A stretch of 57,589 nt of DNA from Bacteroidaceae bacterium (lineage in GTDB: Bacteria; Bacteroidota; Bacteroidia; Bacteroidales; Bacteroidaceae), in the NCBI GenBank assembly GCA_024400995.1, contig JAKSLU010000004.1, positions 1-57,589 on the forward strand, written 5' to 3'. How positions within the stretch are numbered: position 1 is the first letter of the stretch; each line of letters opens with the position of its first letter. The position numbers and the translations under genes are program-made. The notes beneath the pieces were generated by a model that worked only from the letters and a program-made list of their open reading frames with translations, had not been told where the DNA came from and searched no databases. Of this stretch, positions 8,336-17,333 are shown piece after piece.

Positions 8336-9310
8336 TTATTCCCATCCGAGGGCACTGGCACCTAGAACGGCAGCCTCGCTACCCTTGAGGGAGCTGACAA
8401 GGAGCTTGGCCTTGCCACGGAAAATGTGGAGCACGTTCTCGTCGTAGCCGCGGCGGATGGGATCCATGATCCAGTCGCCAGCCTTGGTCAGACCACCAAA
8501 GAAGACGAAGGCCTCGGGCGTATTGAAGGTGCAGAAGTCGGCGCAGCTGCGACCGAGCAGATAGCCAGTGAACTCAAAGATTTCCTTGGCAATCTCATCA
8601 CCCTCCTCGGCGGCACAATAAACATCGTACGAGGTTATCTTCTCGGGATCAAGGTCGCGTAGTTTGCTGGGCTCGGTGCGCTTGGAGAGAATCTCACGAG
8701 CGGTGCGGGCTACGCCTGTGGCTGAGGTGTAGCACTCCAGACAGCCCTTGCGACCGCAACCGCACTGACGGCCCTCGGGAGTGTGGTCAACAACAAAGTG
8801 GCCGAGCTCACCAGCAAAACCATCGGAACCATAGACAATCTTGCCGTCGCATACGATGCCGCTACCTACGCCCGTACCGAGGGTGATCATGATGAAGTTC
8901 TTCATGCCACGAGCTACGCCATAGGTCATTTCGCCCATGGCTGCGGCGTTGGCATCGTTGGTCACGCGGCAGGGAATGCCGAGAGCCTCCTCAAAGAGCT
9001 TGGCGATGGGCACGATGCCAGGCCAGGCCAGATTGGCAGCATACTCAATGTTGCCAGTATAGTAGTTGCCATTGGGGGCACCGATGCCCATACCGCGTAC
9101 ATTCTCAATACCACCTACCATGTCGAGGGCAGGTTGGAGAGCCTCAACGGCTGCCTTGACGTAGTCGTTGATGTCGGGGTAGGCCTTGGTGCTGATGACG
9201 GTCTGAGACTTGATGGTACCACGGCTATCTACGATGCCGAATACGGAGTTCGTACCACCCATGTCAAGTCCAATGACATAGGACTTTTCTTCTTTTGCGT
9301 TGTTTTCCAT
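8336..9310 (-). CDS. ROK-family glucokinase
   Basis: 324 residues from the ATG at 9310; an upstream in-frame start is possible but would precede the promoter. Phosphate-1 loop LDMGGTN (15-21), NDAN (118-121) with the catalytic Asp, ELGH (168-171), and the ROK zinc site CGCGRKGC (183-190). The protein phosphorylates glucose or a related hexose with ATP in the cytosol. A full promoter lies upstream, so it is transcribed on its own despite following the receptor gene on the same strand. ROK members may also act on N-acetylmannosamine or fructose; the glucose call rests on overall similarity to Bacteroidota glucokinases. Confidence 0.9.
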   Translation of the reverse strand: MENNAKEEKSYVIGLDMGGTNSVFGIVDSRGTIKSQTVISTKAYPDINDYVKAAVEALQPALDMVGGIENVRGMGIGAPNGNYYTGNIEYAANLAWPGIVPIAKLFEEALGIPCRVTNDANAAAMGEMTYGVARGMKNFIMITLGTGVGSGIVCDGKIVYGSDGFAGELGHFVVDHTPEGRQCGCGRKGCLECYTSATGVARTAREILSKRTEPSKLRDLDPEKITSYDVYCAAEEGDEIAKEIFEFTGYLLGRSCADFCTFNTPEAFVFFGGLTKAGDWIMDPIRRGYDENVLHIFRGKAKLLVSSLKGSEAAVLGASALGWE

Positions 9311-9344
9311 AGTAATATGAGAGTTGTTCTTTGTTAATCTGTGC

Positions 9345-9377
9345 GCAAATTTACTAATTAAGACGTTAATGGCCAAA
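9345..9377 (-). promoter_or_regulatory. Promoter of the ROK kinase gene
   Basis: Minus-strand TAAATTTGC (9345-9353) with a TTTGG -33-like element at 9373-9377, spaced about 19 bp, which fits the TTTG-N19-21-TAnnTTTG Bacteroidota promoter. Confidence 0.75.
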
Positions 9378-9412
9378 CGATTTGTGCGTTTTTTGCAGAG
9401 TTGGGCTAGATG

Positions 9413-11950
9413 TTACTCATATCCGCCATTGAAATCGTCCTCAGACTGCTGCATGTCGTGCTCCATGGGACGGCGCTTGGGCTTGTTGTTGCCAAAGGTC
9501 CAGGTCAGGGTGAAGTTGAACTTGCGAGCGTGGCGCCAGCGTTTGGCATACTGATGGAAAGTAGCTGACTCTGTAGTGGAGATAAACTTGCGAGAGTTGA
9601 GTAGGTCGCGGCAGTTGGCTGAGAGGGTGAGGCGCTTCTGGAGGAAGCTCTTCTTGATGCCCATGTCGATGCCATAAGCGGGGTGGCGGTAGCCCTGTGC
9701 CAGTGCCTGGCGTGAGCGGTACTCGCCTGTGGCCTGAATGCTCCAGTCGTAGGGGAGGTTGACAGCAGCCTTTACCTTGATGTTCCAGCTGAAGCGACTC
9801 TGTGCTGGGGTGCAGAGTGTAATGTTCTGACCTTTGAGAGGTTCACGCAGCGTGCCGTTGAACTCGTTGAGATGATAGTAGTAGGCTGAGGCTGTGGTGG
9901 TGAGGTCGAGCATACGCCAGAACTTGTTCTTGAGTGTCAGCTCGCCACCCGTGCTGGTGCTGGTGCCCATGTTCAGACTAGTATTGAACATACGCGGGTC
10001 GTCCGGCAGTGTATAGCTCACACGCTGACGGACAGAGGTGGTGGGACGATAGAAGGCGGAGACGAGGAAGGAGTGCTCTGCGAAGGTCTTGAGATAGTTG
10101 AGGGAGAAGGAGTTGGAGTACTCAGGTGTTAGCTTGGGATTACCAAAGCGGACGCTATTGGCCTCGCGGGTGTCCATAAAGGAGTTGAGCTCACCGCCCC
10201 AAGGACGCTGGAGTCGACGAGTGTAGTTGACCTGTAGTTGGTCGTTTTCGGAGAGTTGATAGGAGAGGAAGAGGGAGGGAAAGAGCTGGAAATAGTCCTT
10301 CTTGAATGCCGTGCCACCCATACCTGCGGTGTGGTCCTGAGTGTAGTCAAAGCTCTCGGTATCTACCTTCCAGTACTCGCCGCGCAGACCTGCCTGAATG
10401 CCAAATAGCCCCCACTTCATTGTAGCATTGGCATAGAGTGCATGTACCTGTGAGTCATAGACGAAACGGTTGTAGTACTTCTGGTCTAGATAGGCATCGT
10501 TTTCCTCGCCGCTTAGAGAGCCTTTGTTCTCGTAGGACATCTGGGGGGTGTTTTCGTGGTGGAAGTCACCATTGTAGCCCGTCTGCAGAGTGATGTGCTC
10601 GCTGAGGCGATTCTCGTAGTCCAGTTTGACGGAGGTCCAGTTGTTGCGTATATTCTGTGGGCGTGACTGCCAGTTCAGTGCATCATCGGGAGCAGGCAGA
10701 AGGAGGTCTGCCAGCTGTGTGCTGTCGCGGTAGATGTTGGAGTTGTCGCTGTTCCAGGAGCCGTGGTTGGCGTGGAAGTTCAGGAAATGCCCCTCGCTGA
10801 AAGTGTGGCGGTAGTCCAGCTCGGCATTATACATGAGCATGTCGGACTTGCTACGGGTGTTGCGGTAGAGCGTATGGGTCGGGATGCAGGTGTTGTCCGC
10901 AGCTATATTGCCGTAGTAGTAGGGGGAGTTGGAGGTGTTCTTGTGTCCGCCCTTCATGACGTTGCCAGAGAGGGTGATGTCATCTTTGGTCGAGGCATGG
11001 AGTGTGATGCCGCCACGAGTAAAGAGGTTGTTACCACGGTTCTTGTTGACGCTATGGCCGTTCTGATAACGATAGGGCAGACCCTGCTCATCGTACATGG
11101 TCTGCTCTGTGAGACTGCCGTTCTCGTCCTGGCGATGACGGTAGCCTACGCTGAGGTTAGCATCCCACCACTTGCTGTTGTAGTTGATGTTGAAGTTGGC
11201 ATTAGCACCGCCTGCGGTATCGGCTCCCGCCTGTGCCGAACCATAGTAGCCAGCACGTCGATCGTTTTTCAGTATGATGTTGATAATGCCAGCCGAACCC
11301 TCTGCAGAGTACTTGGCGCCAGGGTTGTCGATAACCTCAATACGGTCGATGCTCTCTGCTGGAATCTGCTCTAGGATAGTGCCGCGGTTCTCCGAGGTGA
11401 GTCCGGAGGCCTTGCCATTGATCCATACTTCTACGCTCGTACTTCCGCGCAGGGAGATATTGCCGTCTTGGTCCACTTCTACGGAGGGGATATTCTCCAG
11501 TGCCTCAGAGGCAGAGGCTCCCACGTTGGAGAGATCTTGTGCCACATTGTAGCTCTTGCGATCCACTTCCAGCTTGATGCTGGTCCGCTGTCCTGTCACG
11601 GTCGCTTCGTTCAGCGTCTGAGCGCTGCTCTCCAGTGCTACGCGCCCCAGATCGGCGGTGGGGGAGGACTTGGTGAGCGTAATGGTCTGTGCTGCCGTCT
11701 TGTAGCCTACGTATGATACCTGCACCTGGTAGGTGCCGTAAGGTACCTTGGTGATGATGAACTGTCCCTCAGTGTCGGAGGTACTGCCAGTGACGGGGGC
11801 TTTCTGACCATTCTTGATGATGCGGATGTTGGCAAAGGGGATGCTCTCGTTGGCCTTTGCATCAAAGACTAAGCCTTTAATCGTGCCCTGTGCAAAAGCA
11901 GAGAGGGCGGCGGTAAGGGCCAGTATGAGTGTGGCAAATAGTTGCTTCAT
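9413..11950 (-). CDS. Outer-membrane receptor with carboxypeptidase-like domain and OMP_b-brl_3 barrel
   Basis: 845 residues. Signal peptide 1-21; CarboxypepD_reg-like Ig-fold about 22-105 (GTIKGLVFDAKANESIPFANIRI...GTYQVQVSYVGYKT); TonB-plug-like domain about 120-235 (SASEALENIPSVEVDQDGNISLRG, IDRIEVIDNPGAKYSAEGSAGIINIILK); then a large beta-barrel ending KFNFTLTWTFG plus a charged tail. It belongs to the outer-membrane beta-barrel family common in Bacteroidota, related to TonB-dependent receptors but without SusD. Ligand unknown. It lies 34 nt after the RSH gene on the same strand. Confidence 0.9.
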   Translation of the reverse strand: MKQLFATLILALTAALSAFAQGTIKGLVFDAKANESIPFANIRIIKNGQKAPVTGSTSDTEGQFIITKVPYGTYQVQVSYVGYKTAAQTITLTKSSPTADLGRVALESSAQTLNEATVTGQRTSIKLEVDRKSYNVAQDLSNVGASASEALENIPSVEVDQDGNISLRGSTSVEVWINGKASGLTSENRGTILEQIPAESIDRIEVIDNPGAKYSAEGSAGIINIILKNDRRAGYYGSAQAGADTAGGANANFNINYNSKWWDANLSVGYRHRQDENGSLTEQTMYDEQGLPYRYQNGHSVNKNRGNNLFTRGGITLHASTKDDITLSGNVMKGGHKNTSNSPYYYGNIAADNTCIPTHTLYRNTRSKSDMLMYNAELDYRHTFSEGHFLNFHANHGSWNSDNSNIYRDSTQLADLLLPAPDDALNWQSRPQNIRNNWTSVKLDYENRLSEHITLQTGYNGDFHHENTPQMSYENKGSLSGEENDAYLDQKYYNRFVYDSQVHALYANATMKWGLFGIQAGLRGEYWKVDTESFDYTQDHTAGMGGTAFKKDYFQLFPSLFLSYQLSENDQLQVNYTRRLQRPWGGELNSFMDTREANSVRFGNPKLTPEYSNSFSLNYLKTFAEHSFLVSAFYRPTTSVRQRVSYTLPDDPRMFNTSLNMGTSTSTGGELTLKNKFWRMLDLTTTASAYYYHLNEFNGTLREPLKGQNITLCTPAQSRFSWNIKVKAAVNLPYDWSIQATGEYRSRQALAQGYRHPAYGIDMGIKKSFLQKRLTLSANCRDLLNSRKFISTTESATFHQYAKRWRHARKFNFTLTWTFGNNKPKRRPMEHDMQQSEDDFNGGYE

Positions 11951-11984
11951 GATGTGATGTTTAGCTTTTGTGTTGCGTGTGATG

Positions 11985-14252
11985 TTATATGCGTACTACT
12001 TTAGTTACATTCTGTATGCTGAGCAGTTGGGCGCAGATGGCATCAATGTCGTCTGTGCTGTAAACGGCAATGAGCATTTGTCCCTCAAATATGCCGTCGT
12101 TCGTGGTGAGAGAAATGCTCTTGACACGGAACTGGCTTAAATCCTGCAGCACATCGGCGATGGAGTGGAGTACGCCCTGGGCGTCAACACCTTTGATGTA
12201 GAGCAGAGCGTCGAAGAGTTGCTGATGGTGCATATCCCAGGAGCAGGCTATAATGTTGTCGCCGTGGCGTGTCTTGTGCTTGTGAGCTTCGGCGCATGAA
12301 CGCTGGTGGATCTCCAGATGGTGGTCGTGGGTGATGTAGCCCAGCACGTCGTCACCAGGGATGGGAGCACAGCAGGAGGACAACTGACAGTGGACGAGCG
12401 TGTCCTCGTTGAGCTGGAGTACCTGCTTACGGTTGATCTGGCGGACAAAGTCTGTGGAGTTGCGTACCTTCTTATTAGACTGCAGGGTGACAGTCTTTGT
12501 AGCCTCCTCGCTGTGGAGAAAGGGGATGAAGCGACGCCAGCCAGTGGATTTGCTCGTGTCCTTCTTCTTTTTCTTGCCACGTAGGTAGAGGAGGTCGTCC
12601 TCGCAGGGGGTAACAATCTGCTCCGCCACAGCCTGGAAGAGTTCCTGACGTGAGGGCTGGTCGTGGTAGAGCGCTAGGCGGTCATATACCGCTGTGGTAA
12701 TCTGTACACCGCTGTTGGTGAGGAACTCGCGTAGCGTCTCCTCTCCTTGGCGTTGCTTTTCGCGGTTCTCGCGGCGCAGAATGGCCTGAATCTTGCCCTT
12801 GGCTTTGCCCGTCACGACAAAATTGAGCCACTCGGGAGAGATGTGCTGCTTCTCTGTCGTCAGAATCTCTATCTGGTCGCCACTCTTGAGCTGATATGAG
12901 AGGGGCATCAGCTTGTGGTTGACCTTGGCACCCATACAGTGGCTTCCGAGCACGGAGTGTATGCCAAAGGCAAAGTCCAGCACGGTGGAGCCCTGTGGCA
13001 TGGTCTTGATTTCGCCTTTTGGGGTGAAAACCATTATCTCCGAAGCAAAGAGGTTGAGCTTGATAGTATCCAGCAGGTCGAGCGTGTCGGGCTGGGGGTC
13101 ATCCAGGATTTCCTTGATGGAGTTGAGCCAGCGGTCGAGTTCCGTCTCATCGTAGGGCGCGTTGGGATCCTTGTACTTCCAGTGAGCTGCAAAGCCTCCC
13201 TCGGCCTCGTCGTCCATGCGATCGGAGCGTATCTGTACCTCTATCCACTTGCCCTCATGACTCATAAAGGTGTTGTGCAGAGCCTGATAACCATTGGCTT
13301 TGGGGTTGGAGAGCCAGTCGCGGAAGCGGGAGGGGTGGGGCTTGTATATACGGGTGAGGGCACCATAAATGCGGTAGCACTCCTCAATCTCGTGTTCACG
13401 GTTGTTGGGCGTGAAGACTATGCGGATGGCCAGTATGTCGAACACCTCCTCAAAGGGGATGTGCTTGCGTTGCATCTTCTGCCAGATGCTATAAGGGCTC
13501 TTGATGCGGGCGGCAATGTGGAACTTGACACCCAACAACTCCAACTGCTCCTGTATGGCAGGCGTGAACTTGTCGATCGTCTTGTCGCGCTCCATCTGCG
13601 AGTCGTGGAGTTGCTGTACGAGAGTGGCATACTCCTCTGGGTGCTCATAGCGGAAGGAGAGGTCCTCCAGTTCCGTCTTGATGCGGTTCAGACCCAGACG
13701 GTCTGCCAGAGGCGCAAAGATATAGAGGGTCTCAGCGGCAATCTTATACTGCTTGGAGGGACGCATAGAGGCCAGCGTGCGCATGTTGTGCAGGCGGTCG
13801 CTGATCTTGATGAGGATGACGCGGATATCGTCGCTCATGGAGAGCAACATCTTCTTGAACGTCTCAGCCTGCAGTGAGGCCTGATCGCCAAAGATGCCAC
13901 CACTAATCTTGGTGACGCCCTCCACTATATTGGCAACCTTGGTGCCAAAGAGGTTCTCCAGATCCTCATGGGTGTACTCCGTGTCCTCTACCACATCGTG
14001 GAGCAAGGCTGCGCACACGCTGGTGCTACCTAGACCTATCTCCTCGCAGGCAATCTGTGCTACGGCTATGGGGTGTAGGATGTAGGGCTCACCCGAAAGG
14101 CGGCGCACGCCTTTGTGAGCCTGCTTGGCAAAGTTGAAGGCCTTCTTGATGACATCCAACTTGCCTCGGTGGTTGGATGCCATATAGGTGTCGAAGAGTC
14201 GCTGTGCAGCAGCGTTGATGAGCTCTTCGTCGTGTAGTTCTTGTTCTGTCAT
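11985..14252 (-). CDS. Bifunctional (p)ppGpp synthetase/hydrolase, RelA/SpoT family
   Basis: 755 residues from the ATG at 14252; an in-frame TTG two codons earlier is less likely. HD hydrolase domain with HPIAVAQIACEE and ALLHDVVEDTEYT, ISDRLHNMRT; synthetase domain with SPYSIWQKM and GYQALHNTF...WIEVQIRSDRMDDEAEGGFAAHWKYK; then TGS domain (IMVFTPKGEIKTMPQGSTVLDFAFGIH), a linker with the C-rich CCAPIPGDD segment and a C-terminal ACT domain. Both catalytic halves keep their signatures, so it can make and destroy (p)ppGpp in the cytosol. A strong hairpin sits directly before the start codon. Confidence 0.95.
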   Translation of the reverse strand: MTEQELHDEELINAAAQRLFDTYMASNHRGKLDVIKKAFNFAKQAHKGVRRLSGEPYILHPIAVAQIACEEIGLGSTSVCAALLHDVVEDTEYTHEDLENLFGTKVANIVEGVTKISGGIFGDQASLQAETFKKMLLSMSDDIRVILIKISDRLHNMRTLASMRPSKQYKIAAETLYIFAPLADRLGLNRIKTELEDLSFRYEHPEEYATLVQQLHDSQMERDKTIDKFTPAIQEQLELLGVKFHIAARIKSPYSIWQKMQRKHIPFEEVFDILAIRIVFTPNNREHEIEECYRIYGALTRIYKPHPSRFRDWLSNPKANGYQALHNTFMSHEGKWIEVQIRSDRMDDEAEGGFAAHWKYKDPNAPYDETELDRWLNSIKEILDDPQPDTLDLLDTIKLNLFASEIMVFTPKGEIKTMPQGSTVLDFAFGIHSVLGSHCMGAKVNHKLMPLSYQLKSGDQIEILTTEKQHISPEWLNFVVTGKAKGKIQAILRRENREKQRQGEETLREFLTNSGVQITTAVYDRLALYHDQPSRQELFQAVAEQIVTPCEDDLLYLRGKKKKKDTSKSTGWRRFIPFLHSEEATKTVTLQSNKKVRNSTDFVRQINRKQVLQLNEDTLVHCQLSSCCAPIPGDDVLGYITHDHHLEIHQRSCAEAHKHKTRHGDNIIACSWDMHHQQLFDALLYIKGVDAQGVLHSIADVLQDLSQFRVKSISLTTNDGIFEGQMLIAVYSTDDIDAICAQLLSIQNVTKVVRI

Positions 14253-14258
14253 ACGCAA

Positions 14259-14279
14259 ACGGGCGGTCAGACCGCCCGT
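14259..14279 (-). promoter_or_regulatory. Hairpin directly before the rsh start codon
   Basis: Perfect 9-bp GC-rich stem ACGGGCGGT/ACCGCCCGT with a 3-nt loop, six nucleotides upstream of the ATG on the minus strand. No T-tract follows, so it is not a classical terminator; it could hinder ribosome access or mark an RNA processing point between mltD and rsh. Confidence 0.7.
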
Positions 14280-14288
14280 ATTTAGAGT

Positions 14289-15719
14289 TTATTTTACACG
14301 TATTTTCTTGCCGGCGCGAATATTGTTACCGCTGATGCCGTTGAGTCGGCGTAGTTTGGCCACAGTAGTGCCGTTACGGCGTGCGATGGCGCCCAGAGTA
14401 TCACCCTGACGGATGGTCACACTGCGCCCGCGTGAACTAGAGCGGCTACGACTATAGCGGGTATTGCGGCTAGATTTGCTAGAGCGTACAGCAGGCACAT
14501 AAGTGTCGTTGACCGTCACAGTGCTGCGGCGGGTCAGAAGTTCGCTGGCACGGTGATTGTATATGCTGTCACCCCAGTCGATAAAGGTAGTTACGCTCTC
14601 CTGCGGCAGGCGTAGCGTGCAGGGACGCCACAGGCCAGGCACGATGTCGCGTCGGTACTGCGGGTTAAGGGCTTTGACTTCATCCAGAGGCAGCTTGCAG
14701 AGATCGGCCACCTGCTGCAGGTGGAGATCACGGCTCACGACGATGGTGTCGGTGGCCAGAGGGAGCTGGGCCTGCATGGGGCGTATGCCGTGCTCGCAGT
14801 AGTAGTTCATGATGTAGTTGGCTGCGATAAAGGCAGGCACATAACCACGAGTCTCGTGGGGCAGGTAGGGATAAATCTCCCAGTAGTCCTGCACGCCGCC
14901 AGCGCGGTGTATAGCCTTGTTGATGTTGCCAGGACCACAGTTGTAGGCGGCAATGACGAGCGGCCAGTCCTTATATATATTATATAGGTCACGCAGATAG
15001 CGTGCTGCAGCACGTGAGGACTTCTCGGGATCGCGGCGGTCGTCCACCAGACTATTCACTTCGAGGTCATAGCGTTTGCCGGTGGCCAGCATAAACTGCC
15101 ACAAACCCGTAGCGCCAACTCGGCTGACAGCATTGGGATTGAGGGCGGACTCTATGACGGGCAGATACTTGAGCTCAAGGGGTAGACCATAAGTCTCCAG
15201 TGCCTCCTCAAAGATTGGCATGTAGAAGTTCTGTGCGCCCAGCATATAACTTACGGAGCGGCGCAGACGGCCTGCGTACTGCTCGATGAAGCGCTGCACA
15301 ATGTCGTTGTAGGGCAGGTCCAAACCCGCTGGCAGACGGCGCAGACGTTCGGTGTAGGTCTCAGCGTCAGCCAGAATAGGCTCGGCGGGATAGAGAGCCT
15401 CACCCTCGTTCTCCTGGCTGAGATACTGCTGACTATGCCACTGGCGGAGGAGGGCATCCACGTTGTCGGACATACCCTCGGGCAGTTCGACGCCGCCCAC
15501 GGTAATCACGCTATCGGCGGGCAGACTGACACCCAGACTGTCGGCGGGCAGTTCGTCCCCATCGTCAGTATCCTCTTCGTCTCCCTCACCTTCTTCGTCT
15601 TCCTCGTCATCGACGAGTACTTCTTCGTCCTCATTGATAGTGGTCTGTCGCACGACCTGTGCGGGCATGGTGAGGGCTGCTGTGAAAAGGAGGAGTAGGA
15701 ATAGATATTTATATTTCAT
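14289..15719 (-). CDS. mltD: MltD-like membrane-associated lytic transglycosylase with LysM
   Basis: 476 residues. Signal peptide about 1-20, then a very acidic linker (about 26-52, runs of Asp/Glu). Soluble-lytic-transglycosylase fold with the catalytic Glu in PVIESALNPNAVSRVGATGLWQFM and later DDRRDPEKSSRAAARYLRDLY and VIAAYNCGPGNINKAI. An Arg/Ser-rich linker leads to one C-terminal LysM repeat (VTIRQGDTLGAIARRNGTTVAKLRRLN). It cleaves peptidoglycan glycan strands in the periplasm. E. coli MltD has two LysM repeats; only one is clear here. It sits in the parA-parB-DUF5683-mltD-rsh order seen across Bacteroidales. Confidence 0.92.
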   Translation of the reverse strand: MKYKYLFLLLLFTAALTMPAQVVRQTTINEDEEVLVDDEEDEEGEGDEEDTDDGDELPADSLGVSLPADSVITVGGVELPEGMSDNVDALLRQWHSQQYLSQENEGEALYPAEPILADAETYTERLRRLPAGLDLPYNDIVQRFIEQYAGRLRRSVSYMLGAQNFYMPIFEEALETYGLPLELKYLPVIESALNPNAVSRVGATGLWQFMLATGKRYDLEVNSLVDDRRDPEKSSRAAARYLRDLYNIYKDWPLVIAAYNCGPGNINKAIHRAGGVQDYWEIYPYLPHETRGYVPAFIAANYIMNYYCEHGIRPMQAQLPLATDTIVVSRDLHLQQVADLCKLPLDEVKALNPQYRRDIVPGLWRPCTLRLPQESVTTFIDWGDSIYNHRASELLTRRSTVTVNDTYVPAVRSSKSSRNTRYSRSRSSSRGRSVTIRQGDTLGAIARRNGTTVAKLRRLNGISGNNIRAGKKIRVK

Positions 15720-15741
15720 AGATTCTGTGTTATTATCTGTG

Positions 15742-16431
15742 TTAGAACTTGAGGCTGCACCCCACGCCGTAGCTGTGTGACTGGGTGTAGCTGCCGTCGT
15801 TGATAACGGCGGGGATGACGCGCATACTCAGGTCGTCGGATATGCTGAACTCGCTGAGTTGGGCATCCACATAGGCATCGATCACGCTGAGCAGATAGAC
15901 ACCTACAAAGCAGAAAGAGGACAAGTCGCGGTAGCGGCGGTAGTAGTCTTTCTTTTTCTTGAAGAGCGCCGGCAGACGACTCTCGTAGGCGCTGTAGTTG
16001 AAGTTGGGCGGGAGCATCTCCTTGTAACTACAGGTATTGGGGTCATCGTCCATGATGTCGAGGTAGGCCTGGGAGTAGTCCAGGTACATCTGCTGATTCC
16101 AGCTAAAGGCATATACACAGCCGAGAAGTCCTCCATAGACGATGGGCAGCTTCCAGTACTTGCGATTGTATATCTGTCCTGCACCAGGCAGCAGGAGGGC
16201 AAGCCAGAGGGCGCGCTGAGGCTTAGGGGTGAACTTGGGCTTGGGTAGAGAGGTAACGGCCTGAGCCTCCTTCTTGCTGACGAGGAGGGTAGGGGTGATG
16301 TCACCCTCAGCGGGGATAAGGATGGGGGCTGCGGGGCGCTGGGAGACGAGGGTGTCCGTCTCCGTGCTCTGTGCGTGGGCTGTAAGACTCACGACGAGAC
16401 ATGCCGTTATGCACCAGAGCCACTGCCTCAT
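15742..16431 (-). CDS. DUF5683-family membrane protein
   Basis: 229 residues from the ATG at 16431, which overlaps the parB stop (ATGA); a longer upstream reading frame is antisense-like and lacks a signal. Signal peptide ends SLTAHAQ; a linker with PKPKFTPKPQRALWLALLLPGAGQIYNRKYWKLPIVYGGL (the conserved 'P..A...S..LPG.GQ.YN.+YWK.P..Y' heart of DUF5683), a second helix YLSYxxN-like region, and a tail with FKKKKDYYRRYRDLSSFCFVGVYLLSVIDAYVDAQLSEFSISDDLS. The family is restricted mostly to Bacteroidota and has no known function; constant linkage to parAB suggests an envelope role tied to division. Confidence 0.88.
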   Translation of the reverse strand: MRQWLWCITACLVVSLTAHAQSTETDTLVSQRPAAPILIPAEGDITPTLLVSKKEAQAVTSLPKPKFTPKPQRALWLALLLPGAGQIYNRKYWKLPIVYGGLLGCVYAFSWNQQMYLDYSQAYLDIMDDDPNTCSYKEMLPPNFNYSAYESRLPALFKKKKDYYRRYRDLSSFCFVGVYLLSVIDAYVDAQLSEFSISDDLSMRVIPAVINDGSYTQSHSYGVGCSLKF

Positions 16432-17321
16432 CCGCGCATCTTGTCGAGTAGAGCCATGATGTGTCCCAGTTCCTCCTCGCTGCCAAAGGGAATGGTGATG
16501 CGGCCCTTGCCGTTGTTGTAGGTCATCTGTACGGTCGATCCAAAGAAGTTGCACAGCTGCTCACGCAGAGGTTCGTACTCTGCTGCCAGTGAGCTGCCCC
16601 CCTTCTTGTTCTTGATGGCAGAGGAGGCCGACTTCACGTCACCACCGTCCTTGATGTTCTTGGCCATCTCCTCCACCTGACGCACGCTATAGCCGTGCTT
16701 GACAATCTCCTGGAAGAGCTTGACCTGCGCTGAGGGCTGGGGTACAGCCAGTATGGCGCGGGCATGGCCCGGGTCTATCTTGTGGTCCTGCAGGGCGAGC
16801 TGCACCTGGGCGGGGAGCTTGAGCAGACGCAGACTGTTGGCCACAGCAGCGCGGCTCTTGCCCACCTTTTCGGCCAGGGCGTCCTGTGTGAGGTTCATCT
16901 GCTCTATCATGTTCTGATAGGCCATAGCTACCTCGATGGCATTGAGATCTTCGCGTTGGATATTTTCCACGAGAGCCATCTGCATGACACGTTCATCGTC
17001 GGCCGTACGTATATAAGCCGGGATGCTGTTCAGACCAGCACGCTGGCTGGCACGCCAACGGCGTTCACCTGCGATGATCTGGTAGGTGCCGTTGTCCATC
17101 TTGCGGACGGTGATAGGCTGTATGATGCCTATCTGGCGGATGCTCTCTGCTAGTTCGTCGAGAGCCTGCTCGTCAAACTCGCGGCGGGGCTGATTGGGGT
17201 TGGCGTGGATGAGGCTAATCTCCACCTCGCCTACGCTGCTGCTGCCGCCGACCTCCACCACATCGTTGCTGATGAGGGCATCGAGGCCGCGCCCCAGTGC
17301 TGCATATTTTTTTTTTGCCAT
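16428..17321 (-). CDS. parB: Chromosome-partitioning protein ParB
   Basis: 297 residues. N-terminal ALGRGLDALIS; ParB/Srx CTP-binding domain with IHANPNQPRREFDEQALDELAESIRQIGIIQPI and IIAGERRWRASQRAGLNSIPAYIR (the GERRxRA motif); helix-turn-helix region AYQNMIEQMNLTQDALAEKVGKSRAAVANSLRLLKLP; C-terminal dimerisation part. It loads at parS sites and spreads as a CTP-dependent clamp to organise the origin region. 12 nt after parA. I saw no parS palindrome in this window. Confidence 0.96.
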   Translation of the reverse strand: MAKKKYAALGRGLDALISNDVVEVGGSSSVGEVEISLIHANPNQPRREFDEQALDELAESIRQIGIIQPITVRKMDNGTYQIIAGERRWRASQRAGLNSIPAYIRTADDERVMQMALVENIQREDLNAIEVAMAYQNMIEQMNLTQDALAEKVGKSRAAVANSLRLLKLPAQVQLALQDHKIDPGHARAILAVPQPSAQVKLFQEIVKHGYSVRQVEEMAKNIKDGGDVKSASSAIKNKKGGSSLAAEYEPLREQLCNFFGSTVQMTYNNGKGRITIPFGSEEELGHIMALLDKMRG

Positions 17322-17333
17322 TGGATGTTTGTC

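Noticed and set aside
8336..9376. Longer start for the ROK kinase at 9376
   Set aside because: It would begin upstream of the promoter and lacks similarity; the ATG at 9310 gives the usual kinase N-terminus.
12915..13877. Long antisense frames (also at 2225-2962, 21780-22790, 42155-43336 and 49907-51163)
   Set aside because: All are shadows of well-supported genes (rsh, U32-family protein, DUF262-HNH, receptor, serS); GC-rich codons leave the reverse frames open.
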